Shown one piece after another: positions 24,781 through 31,609 of a stretch of DNA of 51,799 nucleotides. The DNA is from Halorubrum rubrum (lineage in GTDB: Archaea; Halobacteriota; Halobacteria; Halobacteriales; Haloferacaceae). Position 1 is the stretch's first letter. Each line of letters starts with the position of its first letter. Below the pieces are notes generated by a model. The model ran no database searches. It saw nothing but the letters and a program-made list of their open reading frames with translations, and was not told the DNA's origin. Location of the stretch: contig NZ_JANHDM010000018.1 of NCBI RefSeq assembly GCF_024494685.1, positions 1-51,799 on the forward strand, read 5' to 3'. A program made the position numbers and the translations under genes.

Positions 24781-25728
24781 TCAGAACACCCGGTTTCGAA
24801 GCGCCTCGCCGGTTTCCAACCGATCGAGGTTCTCCACGAGAACGTCGGCGACGCGGTCGAAGTACTCCGGGGTGTGCCCGGCGTTGTGCGGCGTGATCGT
24901 GACGTCCGAGAGCCCCCACAGCGGGTGGTCCTCGGGGAGCGGCTCGGGATCGGTCACGTCGAGGGCAGCCCCGCGGATCCGGTTGTTCCGGAGCGCGGAC
25001 ACCAGGGCGTCGGTGTCGACGACGCGGCCGCGCGCGATGTTGACGAGCACGGCGTCCGAGCGCATGGTCCGGAGGACGTCGGCGTCGATCAGCCCCTCCG
25101 TCGCGTCCGAGAGCGGACAGGCGAGCACGACGTACTCGGCGTCGGCGACCGCCTCGTGGATCCGGTCGAAGCCGACCACCTCGTCCGTCGGACCACCCTT
25201 CTCCGGCGTGTAGCGGACGCCGACCGTCTCGACGTCGAACGCGGAGAGCCGGTCGACGATCGTCTCGCCGATGGCCCCGAGGCCGACGACGGCGACCCGC
25301 GAGCCGTACACCTCGGTCGTGGAATACGAGCGCCACTCGCGGCGCCGCTTCTGGCGCTGGGCGCGATGGAACCCGCGGGCGTGGCCGATCATCGCGCCGA
25401 CGACGTACTCGGCGATGTTCGGGCCGTGGACGCCGGAGGCGTTCGTCACCGCGACCCCGTGGTCCTCGAACGCCTCGCGGGGGAGGTGGCCCGTCCCGGC
25501 GTACACGCAGGCGAAGAGCTCCAGGTTCTCGGCGGCCGCGAGGTCCTCCTCCGCGGCCGTGAAGCCGGTCGCGATCCGCGCCTGCGAGAGGTACTCGCGC
25601 TCCTCGGCGGGCGTCCGCGCGAGCGCGACCTCGCGGTCGGGAAGCCGCTCGCGGAGTATCTCGGCGTAGTCGCGCCCCTCGATACCGTGGATCTTCTGTC
25701 GTAGAACGACGACGTCCGGGTTCGTCAT
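24781..25728 (-). CDS. D-isomer-specific 2-hydroxyacid dehydrogenase
   Basis: This 315-aa NAD(P)-dependent oxidoreductase interconverts 2-oxo and D-2-hydroxy acids. The dinucleotide motif VAVVGLGAIGETIVDRLSAF is near residue 145. The catalytic residues are visible: Arg in NIARGRVVDT, Glu in DPEPLPEDHPLW, and His in ITPHNAGHTPE. It could be a glyoxylate, phosphoglycerate or lactate-type enzyme. It lacks the ACT domain of long phosphoglycerate dehydrogenases. ATG 25728 is preferred over an upstream GTG/ATG that would add 13 residues of low homology (MPSLLVPLAVSTA). Confidence 0.9.
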   Translation of the reverse strand: MTNPDVVVLRQKIHGIEGRDYAEILRERLPDREVALARTPAEEREYLSQARIATGFTAAEEDLAAAENLELFACVYAGTGHLPREAFEDHGVAVTNASGVHGPNIAEYVVGAMIGHARGFHRAQRQKRRREWRSYSTTEVYGSRVAVVGLGAIGETIVDRLSAFDVETVGVRYTPEKGGPTDEVVGFDRIHEAVADAEYVVLACPLSDATEGLIDADVLRTMRSDAVLVNIARGRVVDTDALVSALRNNRIRGAALDVTDPEPLPEDHPLWGLSDVTITPHNAGHTPEYFDRVADVLVENLDRLETGEALRNRVF

Positions 25729-25839
25729 GGCCGTGGAGACGGCGAGGGGGACCAAAAGGCTCGGCACCGCGGCCCCGACTACCGGGACCGGCGGATCGCC
25801 CGCGGTCGGCCGGTTCCTCCCTTCAGAGAAGAATTCACG

Positions 25840-25912
25840 CGTTCAAATTTTAATTGTCTACCTAAATCATAGAAAAGTATATAGTAAAACACCCACATTG
25901 GGTACTGGTACC
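25840..25912 (+). promoter_or_regulatory. AT-rich promoter of the DUF2589 operon
   Basis: This stretch has a much lower GC content than its surroundings. The element tatatag (25879-25885), inside agaaaagtatatagtaaaac, lies 28-34 nt before ATG 25913 and is a strong TATA box. Upstream, caaattttaattg (25844-25856) is a near-palindrome. The sequence ggtactggtacc (25901-25912) touches the start codon and is palindromic at 10 of 12 positions, a possible operator or ribosome-start structure. Confidence 0.6.
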
Positions 25913-26521
25913 ATGCCTAGTCCGAACTTTCCGGCGGAGCTCGCATCGATCCCGTACGAAGAGGTCATCGGAACGCCGTTGCGCGCCGCCGTCGAGGCGA
26001 ACGCGAGCGCGTCGATGACGGCGGCGGAGTTCATCAAGACGGTCGGATTCACCGAACCGATCGTCGGGGAGGCGGAGCCCGTGACGGTCGATTTCGCCTA
26101 CAAGCGCCGCGAGATCGACCCGGACACCGGGGGCGAGACGGTCGAGAGCCACACGATGACGGTGCCGCTGCTGTTGTTGATCCACGTCCCCTACTTCGAG
26201 GTGGAGACGGTCACGATCGACTTCAACGTGAAGCTTAATTCGGTGGAGGCGTTCTCGCGCTCGACCGAGTTCGAGTTCGGCGTCGACAACGAGACGGAAG
26301 GCGGGTTCGATCTGGGGTTCATCGACGGGAAGACGAAGACGTCGGTCAACATGAGCTACCAGTCGTCGACCCGGCGGGGACGGGAGATCGAGCGGACCTA
26401 CGACCAGCGCGTCCACGTCGAGGCAGGATCGATCGATCCGCCGGAGGGTGTCTCGAAGCTGTTCTCCGCGCTGGAGACGACGATCACTGACGTGACGGAC
26501 GACGACGGCGAAGTGGAGTGA
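25913..26521 (+). CDS. DUF2589-family protein 1
   Basis: This 202-aa protein matches the DUF2589 pattern as I know it. An N-terminal amphipathic helix PLRAAVEANASASMTAAEFI (22-41) leads into KTVGF. It is followed by beta-rich segments with VPLLLLIHVPYFEVETVTID (84-103) and FNVKL, and a C-terminal VHVEAGSIDPPEGVSKLFSA (167-186). No signal peptide, transmembrane helix or catalytic motif is visible. It leads the operon, 6 bp ahead of the second paralogue, behind a strong promoter. DUF2589 proteins have no established role that I can cite. The repeated hydrophobic strand and helix pattern suggests self-assembly into a larger particle or layer, which is only inference. Confidence 0.8.
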   Translation: MPSPNFPAELASIPYEEVIGTPLRAAVEANASASMTAAEFIKTVGFTEPIVGEAEPVTVDFAYKRREIDPDTGGETVESHTMTVPLLLLIHVPYFEVETVTIDFNVKLNSVEAFSRSTEFEFGVDNETEGGFDLGFIDGKTKTSVNMSYQSSTRRGREIERTYDQRVHVEAGSIDPPEGVSKLFSALETTITDVTDDDGEVE

Positions 26522-26527
26522 CCCGGC

Positions 26528-27214
26528 GTGAGCCAGACCGACACGCTCGCCGACCTCCCGCTCGCGACGCTGTTCTCCGCGCCGCTGATCGCGGCGATAG
26601 ACGCCAGCGCGCAGGCGCAGACCGAGACGATCGACCTCCTCCGGGAGGTCGGGTTCGAGTCGGACGGGACCCCCGCGACGGTGTCGTTCGAGTACGCGAC
26701 GACGGACGTCGAACCCGCGACCGGCGAGCGACGACGGCGGCCGAAGACGCTCGAGGTCCCGCTGTTGTTGTTCCTCTCGGTCCCCGAACTCGTCGTCCAC
26801 GAGATCGAACAGACGTTCTCCGCGCGGATCGTCGACGTCGAGGACGTCGAACGCGAGGGCGACGGCGGGGGCGGAACCGCCGGTCGCACGAAGTCGCCGT
26901 CGCTCCGCCCGCAACGACTCCGCGTCGCGCCCGCCAAGCAGTCGGAGACGTTCGCCCGGCGGACCAAGACGACCTTCGACCTCGACGTCACCATGCGTGC
27001 CGAGGTGGAGAACCGGTCGACCGGGATAGACCTGCTCGAGCGATCGCTGATGACGACCGTCGTCGACGGCGACTCGGAGGCGGCGGGATCGACGCCGGCG
27101 GGGCGGGAGAAAGCGAAGCGCGAAGCGGCGAAACGAGAGAAAGCGAAGCGCGAGAGAGCGGAGGAGGACCCGCAGAGAACCGAAGATCGGACGACCGAGG
27201 GGGACGGCGAATGA
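26528..27214 (+). CDS. DUF2589-like protein 2 with Lys/Glu-rich tail
   Basis: This 228-aa protein is a diverged paralogue of the previous gene. It has the same helix (PLIAAIDASAQAQTETIDLL, 19-38), the same VPLLLFLSVPELVVHEIEQT block (77-96), and C-terminal strand pairs. The central part (105-150) is a Gly-rich, basic insertion, and residues 194-228 form a charged tail (REKAKREAAKREKAKRERAE) likely to be helical. It starts at GTG 26528, 6 bp after gene 1, and overlaps gene 3 by ATGA. Paired DUF2589 paralogues suggest a hetero-oligomer. The charged tail could contact the Arg/Glu-rich helix of protein 3. Confidence 0.72.
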   Translation: MSQTDTLADLPLATLFSAPLIAAIDASAQAQTETIDLLREVGFESDGTPATVSFEYATTDVEPATGERRRRPKTLEVPLLLFLSVPELVVHEIEQTFSARIVDVEDVEREGDGGGGTAGRTKSPSLRPQRLRVAPAKQSETFARRTKTTFDLDVTMRAEVENRSTGIDLLERSLMTTVVDGDSEAAGSTPAGREKAKREAAKREKAKRERAEEDPQRTEDRTTEGDGE

Positions 27215-28020
27215 CGGAGCTCAGGCACTTCCTCACGTCACTTTTCGACGCCGTCTCCGAGGCGGAGCTACAGGCGCTGTCGAACGGGCGAACGCGGCTC
27301 GAACGGATGGTCGAGTCCGGCCGGTTTCCGGAGGACGTGAGCCTGCCCGTCTACCACGCGAACGACCTCTCGGTGTCGCTCGACGTCGGACTCGAGGCCA
27401 AACGGACGAAACGCGGGATCCAGCTGTTCGTCACGGAACCCGGCGAGGGCGACGACACCGCCCTCGAGTTCGACCTCGAGGTGTACGACTTCCTCGAGGC
27501 GGGCGACCTCCCGGACGGTGGCGTCGGGCGGGGGAACCCGGACCACGGGGCGGTCGACGTCCACGTGCCGCTGGAGGATCCCCCGGCGGGAGCCGGCCGC
27601 GAGGGCGATCCGGACGACGCCGGGACGAGCGGAGAACGGGTCGATCCGAAGGAGGAGTACTATCGCGAACGGGAGCGCGAGGAGCGGAAACGGGAGGAAC
27701 GCGAGGAACGTGACCGGCGCGAGAAACGCGAGGAACGTGACCGGCGCGAGGAACGCGAGAAGCGAGAGAACGAGCGGAGCGGCGCGAACGACGAGCGAAC
27801 CGATGACGACACAGAAACGGACCGACGGCGACCGGATCGATCGGCGAACGACGAGAAACGGGCAGAGCCCGCCCGGAGGGAACGGAGACCCGCCGATCGA
27901 GAGGGGTCCGGTTCGAGCCGGCCGTTCCTCGGAGTCGACCTCCCGGAGGGCTGGCCGCTCCGGCGGACGGGAACGCTCGACGCGACGGGCGAGGACGAAC
28001 CGTCGGGGGAGAAGCGATGA
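27211..28020 (+). CDS. Protein with long Arg/Glu-rich helix (DUF2589 operon, gene 3)
   Basis: This 269-aa protein has three parts. Residues 1-98 look globular, with a helix (TELRHFLTSLFDAVSEAELQ) and strands (LPVYHANDLSVSLDVGLEAK) reminiscent of the DUF2589 strand block, though I cannot call it a member. Residues 147-190 are a highly charged Arg/Glu run built from a 9-residue repeat, expected to form a single straight helix. Residues 190-269 are acidic-basic and low in complexity, ending in FLGVDLPEGWPL and a charged tail. The start overlaps gene 2 and the end overlaps gene 4 by ATGA. A scaffold or spacer role is inferred. Confidence 0.65.
   Translation: MTELRHFLTSLFDAVSEAELQALSNGRTRLERMVESGRFPEDVSLPVYHANDLSVSLDVGLEAKRTKRGIQLFVTEPGEGDDTALEFDLEVYDFLEAGDLPDGGVGRGNPDHGAVDVHVPLEDPPAGAGREGDPDDAGTSGERVDPKEEYYREREREERKREEREERDRREKREERDRREEREKRENERSGANDERTDDDTETDRRRPDRSANDEKRAEPARRERRPADREGSGSSRPFLGVDLPEGWPLRRTGTLDATGEDEPSGEKR
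27700..27753 (+). repeat. Two tandem copies of a 27-bp coding repeat
   Basis: Two almost identical 27-nt units (27700-27726 and 27727-27753, one base different) encode REERDRREK and REERDRREE inside gene 3 of the DUF2589 operon. A degraded third unit follows. The number of units could vary between strains by slippage. Confidence 0.8.
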
Positions 28021-28349
28021 GTGACGACGACGGCGTTCGACGCTACTTCGAGCCGCTGACGACCGACCAGCGCGAGTCGCTCCGGGCGCGCATGGAGCGG
28101 TATCGCGACGGACTGGAGGGCAACGGGTACGAACTCGCGCTCGCCGAGGGAGTCGGCGGGCTCTTCGCCGGCGTCCTCGTGATCGACGACGAGCGGGGTC
28201 GCGCCGGGTTCCTCGAGACCAACGGCGCGGTCACCTGGCTCGACGGGTCGACCGGCGGGCTCGGCGCGCTCGGGTCGGCGATCGCACAGAACCACACCGA
28301 CGCGCTCGACGCGGCGGTCGACGTCCCCGAGGGCGTCGACATCGAGTAG
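28017..28349 (+). CDS. Small acidic protein (DUF2589 operon, gene 4)
   Basis: This 110-aa protein begins at ATG 28017, overlapping gene 3. It starts with an acidic Asp-run and a helix (LTTDQRESLRARMERYRDGL), then a Gly-rich hydrophobic segment (EGVGGLFAGVLVID) and VTWLDGSTGGLGALGSAIAQ. There is no transmembrane segment that is clearly long enough and no cysteine. I do not recognise a family. As last gene in the four-gene operon it may be an assembly or regulatory partner of the DUF2589 proteins. It is convergent with metB, 39 bp away. Confidence 0.7.
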   Translation: MSDDDGVRRYFEPLTTDQRESLRARMERYRDGLEGNGYELALAEGVGGLFAGVLVIDDERGRAGFLETNGAVTWLDGSTGGLGALGSAIAQNHTDALDAAVDVPEGVDIE

Positions 28350-28388
28350 CGTCCCGCCGGGACCGGGCGCGGCCGAACGACCGCTCGT

Positions 28389-29579
28389 TCACTCGAGGGC
28401 GGCGTCGAACGCCCGCTGGAGGTCCGCCTTCATGTCGTCGACGTGCTCGATGCCGACCGAGACGCGGATCAGGCCGTCGGTGAGCCCGGCGGCGAGGCGC
28501 TCCTCGCGGGGGATCGCGGCGTGAGTCATCGCGGCCGGCTGCTCGATGAGGCTCTCGACGCCGCCGAGCGACTCCGCGAGCGTGAACACCGCCGTCTCCT
28601 CCACGACCGTCGAGGCCTGCTCGAGGCTGCCGTCGAACTCGAAGGAGAGCATCCCGCCGAAGTCGTCCATCTGTTCGGCGGCGAGCTCGTGGTGCGGGTG
28701 CGACTCTAAGCCGGGGTAGTAGACCCGGCTCACGTCGTCGTGGTCCTGGAGCCACTCGGCGAGTTCGGCGGCGTTCTCGCAGTGGCGGTCCATCCGCACC
28801 GGGAGGGTCTTCGTGCCCCGAAGGACGAGGAAGGCGTCGAACGGGCCGGGCGTCGCGCCCACCGAGTTCTGGTAGAACCCGATCTCCTCGTCGAGGTCGG
28901 CGTCGTCGACGATCAGCGCCCCGCCGATCGTGTCGGAGTGGCCGCCGAGGTACTTCGTGAGCGACTGACAGACGACGTCCGCGCCGTCCTCGAGCGGCCG
29001 CTGGAGGTACGGCGTCGCGAAGGTGTTGTCGACGGCACACAGCGCGTCGCCCTCGTGGGCGATGTCGGCGAGCGCGCCGACGTCGTTCACGTTCATCAGC
29101 GGGTTCGTGGGCGTCTCGACCCAGACCAGCTCCGTGTTCGGCTCCATCGCCTCGCGGACCGCGTCGTGGTCGGTGGTGTCGACGAACGTGGTCTCGAGGT
29201 CGTACTGGTCGTACACCTGCGTGAGGATCCGGTGGGTGCCGCCGTAGACGTCGTCGCCGGCGACGACGTGATCGCCCGCGGAGAGCAGGTTGAGGACGGT
29301 GTTTATCGCGCCCATCCCCGAGGAGAAACAGCGGGCGTGGCTGCCCGACTCCAACGCCGCGAGGTTCTCCTCGAGGTCGGTTCGCGTCGGGTTCCCGGTC
29401 CGGGAGTACTCGTAGCCGCGGTGGTCGCCGGGGCCGTCCTGTTTATACGTCGAGTTGGCGTGGATCGGCGTCATCAGCGCGCCCGTCTCCGGGTCCGGCT
29501 CCTGGCCGGCGTGGATCGCCCGCGTCTCGAAGTGGAACTCGTCAGCGTCGCCGTCGCCCGCTGGATCGTGGTCGCTCAT
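28389..29579 (-). CDS. metB: Cystathionine gamma-synthase / trans-sulfuration PLP enzyme
   Basis: This 396-aa PLP enzyme of the Cys/Met family makes or cleaves cystathionine or adds sulfide to homoserine esters. Motifs include FETRAIHAGQEPDPETGALM at the N-terminus, EYSRTGNPTR, FSSGMGAINT, and the PLP lysine in SLTKYLGGHSD. SLGGVESLIEQPAAMTHAAI near the C-terminus is the typical substrate-binding stretch. Synthase and lyase cannot be separated by sequence alone, so metB is the best but not the only symbol. The start is ATG 29579. An ATG three codons upstream is possible. Confidence 0.88.
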   Translation of the reverse strand: MSDHDPAGDGDADEFHFETRAIHAGQEPDPETGALMTPIHANSTYKQDGPGDHRGYEYSRTGNPTRTDLEENLAALESGSHARCFSSGMGAINTVLNLLSAGDHVVAGDDVYGGTHRILTQVYDQYDLETTFVDTTDHDAVREAMEPNTELVWVETPTNPLMNVNDVGALADIAHEGDALCAVDNTFATPYLQRPLEDGADVVCQSLTKYLGGHSDTIGGALIVDDADLDEEIGFYQNSVGATPGPFDAFLVLRGTKTLPVRMDRHCENAAELAEWLQDHDDVSRVYYPGLESHPHHELAAEQMDDFGGMLSFEFDGSLEQASTVVEETAVFTLAESLGGVESLIEQPAAMTHAAIPREERLAAGLTDGLIRVSVGIEHVDDMKADLQRAFDAALE

Positions 29580-29660
29580 GGGTTCCACTCGCCGGCCGGG
29601 GTTCTCACTCTTGTCCTTTCGGTCGGTGACGGGGGCTCGGAGGTTGATCCCTCGAAGAAT

Positions 29661-29770
29661 GCTCGGTCAGGGATTTGAACCCTGGTCGTCGGCTGTCTTC
29701 CGAACCGGCACGGCGAGGTGCCACGTTCGTCGAAAGGCCAACATGATTGGCCGGACTACACCAACCGAGC
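29661..29770 (-). tRNA. tRNA-Glu (TTC) with a 36-nt intron
   Basis: The minus strand carries exon 1 at 29770-29731, an intron at 29730-29695 and exon 2 at 29694-29661. The mature 74-nt tRNA has acceptor GCTCGGT/ACCGAGC, anticodon stem TTGGC/GCCGA, loop with anticodon TTC, and T arm CAGGGTTCAAATCCCTG. The intron sits at the canonical position 37/38. Its CGAA and TTCG pair and GGCAC/GTGCC hairpin form the helices expected of a bulge-helix-bulge substrate for the archaeal splicing endonuclease. CCA is not encoded. Confidence 0.9.
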
Positions 29771-29796
29771 GCGTTCTCTCGTTACGACGGACCCGA

Positions 29797-29802
29797 TTTA
29801 AC
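29797..29802 (-). promoter_or_regulatory. TATA box of tRNA-Glu
   Basis: The minus strand reads gttaaa 27-32 nt upstream of the tRNA 5' end (29770), giving transcription start at or near the mature tRNA end. Confidence 0.6.
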
Positions 29803-29882
29803 TCTTCTCAACTCCCCTCGGCGAGTCACTGCGTCACACGGACCCGAACCGGGGGCGACGCGGCGACGACCCCCGAACCACC

Positions 29883-30020
29883 CATCTATATATACTCCAC
29901 ACACGCTATGTAACTGACGGACGTCCTCCGGAAAAGTCGCTAACTCCGGAGGGTATCGGGTTCCCTCCTTTCGAACCAGCAACGCCACGAGTCCGGTAGG
30001 TAACTCGACTCTGGCGGTTC
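29883..30020 (+). ncRNA. Candidate structured RNA upstream of phoU
   Basis: A TATA element, tctatatatact (29885-29896), has no start codon at the expected distance; the nearby ATG is followed at once by TAA. Downstream are two hairpins. The first has perfect 8-bp arms cctccgga (29925-29932) and tccggagg (29945-29952). The second has cgagt (29988-29992) with actcg (30003-30007), plus gcca/tggc outside with a bulge. Because phoU has its own TATA box at 30060, this could be a separate small RNA. It could instead be an upstream leader. No function is assigned. Confidence 0.35.
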
Positions 30021-30059
30021 TATCGACGGACGCGTTCGGATATATATTTTACCACAGCG

Positions 30060-30066
30060 TTAAGTA
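30060..30066 (+). promoter_or_regulatory. TATA box of phoU-like gene
   Basis: The element ttaagta lies 23-29 nt before ATG 30089. A second AT-rich run (atatatatttt, 30041-30051) just upstream may be a further core promoter or a regulator site. Confidence 0.5.
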
Positions 30067-30088
30067 GAGTCGACCACGATCCGATCGC

Positions 30089-31087
30089 ATGGAAACGCGG
30101 AAGGTGCAGGTCACCGGCGGCTCGACGTACACGGTCTCGATCCCGAAGTCCTGGGCGACCGAGAACGACGTCGGCGCGGGAAGCGAGGTCGAGTTCTACC
30201 CCGACGGCGACTCGCTGTTCCTCACGCCGCGCTCGGACGAGGAACGGACCCGTGGAACCCTCGACATCGCCGATCTCACCGGACAGGACCTCACCCGCGC
30301 GGTGACGACGATGTACGTCAGCGGGTTCGACGTGATCGAACTGACCGGCGGCGACATCTCCACCGAGCAGCGCTCGACGGTCCGGGAGGCGGTCCAGAGC
30401 CTCGTCGGCCTCGAGGTGTTAGAGGAGACGCGCGACCGCGTCGTGATCCGCGACCTGCTCGACTCCTCGGAGCTGTCGATCCACAACGCCGTCACCCGGA
30501 TGCGACTGATCTCGCTGTCGATGCTCGAGGACGCGATCACCGCGCTCTCCGAACTGGACCACGACCTCGCGCGCGACGTGATCGGCCGCGACGACGACCT
30601 CGACCGACTGTGGCTCGTCGTCTCGCGGATCTTCCGGGCCACCCTCCGGACGCCGAAGGCGGCGGAGGAGCTCGGACTCCCCCGCGAGGAGTGTTTCGAC
30701 TACCACTCGAGTGCCCGACAGCTGGAGCGGGTCGGCGACCACGCGACCAAGATCGCCCACCTGACGCTGAACATCGAAGAGCCGCTCCCGGAGGACGTGA
30801 TCGACGCCATCGACGACCTCCACGGCGACGCCGTCGAGGTGATCGACACCGCGATGGACGCGCTGCTCGCCGAGGACAACGACGAGGCGACCCGGCTCGC
30901 GAACGAGGCGCGCACCGGCGTGCGGGCCATCGACGAGCGCGTGCGCGCGATCGACGAGCTGCTCCGCGGGCTCGACCCGACGCGCGCACAGCTCCTGGGA
31001 CTCGTGGTCGACTCCGTCCTCCGGTCGGCCGACTACGGCGGAAACGTCGCCGAGACCGCCCTCCAGAAGGCCGCGCCGACCCCCTGA
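30089..31087 (+). CDS. PhoU-family phosphate uptake regulator with AbrB-like N-terminus
   Basis: This 332-aa protein combines an N-terminal AbrB/SpoVT-type DNA-binding fold (residues 1-48, TRKVQVTGGSTYTVSIPKSW) with a PhoU helical-bundle domain in the C-terminal two thirds (SIHNAVTRMRLISLSMLEDA; SSARQLERVGDHATKIAHLT). Such archaeal PhoU proteins are thought to bind metals through aspartate/glutamate clusters and to control phosphate transport. The DNA-binding half implies direct transcription control, but no pst transporter genes are present here. A TATA box sits 23-29 nt before ATG 30089. It follows a structured intergenic region. Confidence 0.88.
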   Translation: METRKVQVTGGSTYTVSIPKSWATENDVGAGSEVEFYPDGDSLFLTPRSDEERTRGTLDIADLTGQDLTRAVTTMYVSGFDVIELTGGDISTEQRSTVREAVQSLVGLEVLEETRDRVVIRDLLDSSELSIHNAVTRMRLISLSMLEDAITALSELDHDLARDVIGRDDDLDRLWLVVSRIFRATLRTPKAAEELGLPREECFDYHSSARQLERVGDHATKIAHLTLNIEEPLPEDVIDAIDDLHGDAVEVIDTAMDALLAEDNDEATRLANEARTGVRAIDERVRAIDELLRGLDPTRAQLLGLVVDSVLRSADYGGNVAETALQKAAPTP

Positions 31088-31201
31088 GCCGGCGACCGCG
31101 TCTCGAGACCGCGCGTGGAGAGCGCGTTTCGGAACCGGGTTCCGGGATCGCGCTCCGACGAGTGTCGTGTCTTTTTGTCCGTCGACGCCGGACCCCGTGG
31201 C

Positions 31202-31585
31202 ATGCCGGAGATCGAGTTAGGCGTCCCGCGAGGGGTCATCGAGTCGTTACCGGAGGGGGACGAGACCGCGGAGCGGGACATGCGGCGGGCCATCGCCGGG
31301 ATCCAGTCCCGGCTGAACGAGGAGATCGGCGGGAGCGACCCGTCGGAGGCGGCGACGGTCGTCGTCGACGCGGTCGAACGCATGGAGGCGCAGGCGAGCA
31401 CCTACCACGAGTTCGTGCCCGAACTCCGCGCGTGGGGGCAGTCGCCGATCTACGCGATCGCCTGGCGGAACCTCTACGTCGAGCTGATCGGTCAGCTGTA
31501 CGAACACGAGTGGCTCGCCGGCGAACTCGACCGCGAGCGAAACTTCCGGCTCGTCGACGACGGGATCCGGCTCTCGGACCTGTAG
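31202..31585 (+). CDS. Conserved haloarchaeal protein of unknown function
   Basis: This 127-aa soluble protein starts at ATG 31202 (MPEIELGVPRGVIESLPEGD). It is mostly helical, with AERDMRRAIAGIQSRLNEEI, a central ATVVVDAVERMEAQASTYHE, and a C-terminal part rich in Tyr and Trp (WGQSPIYAIAWRNLYVELIG). No catalytic or metal motif is clear. I do not recognise a named family. A T-rich run (gtctttttgtcc, near 31170) in the 114-bp gap after phoU may be a terminator or a promoter element for this gene. It is convergent with the REC-PAS-PAS gene. Confidence 0.75.
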   Translation: MPEIELGVPRGVIESLPEGDETAERDMRRAIAGIQSRLNEEIGGSDPSEAATVVVDAVERMEAQASTYHEFVPELRAWGQSPIYAIAWRNLYVELIGQLYEHEWLAGELDRERNFRLVDDGIRLSDL

Positions 31586-31609
31586 CGGTCGAAGCGCCGG
31601 AGACGCCGG

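Noticed and set aside
29782-29988. 68-codon frame on the minus strand upstream of tRNA-Glu
   Set aside because: It is basic and Gly/Arg-rich, unlike haloarchaeal proteins, has no promoter at a suitable distance, and overlaps the hairpin region.
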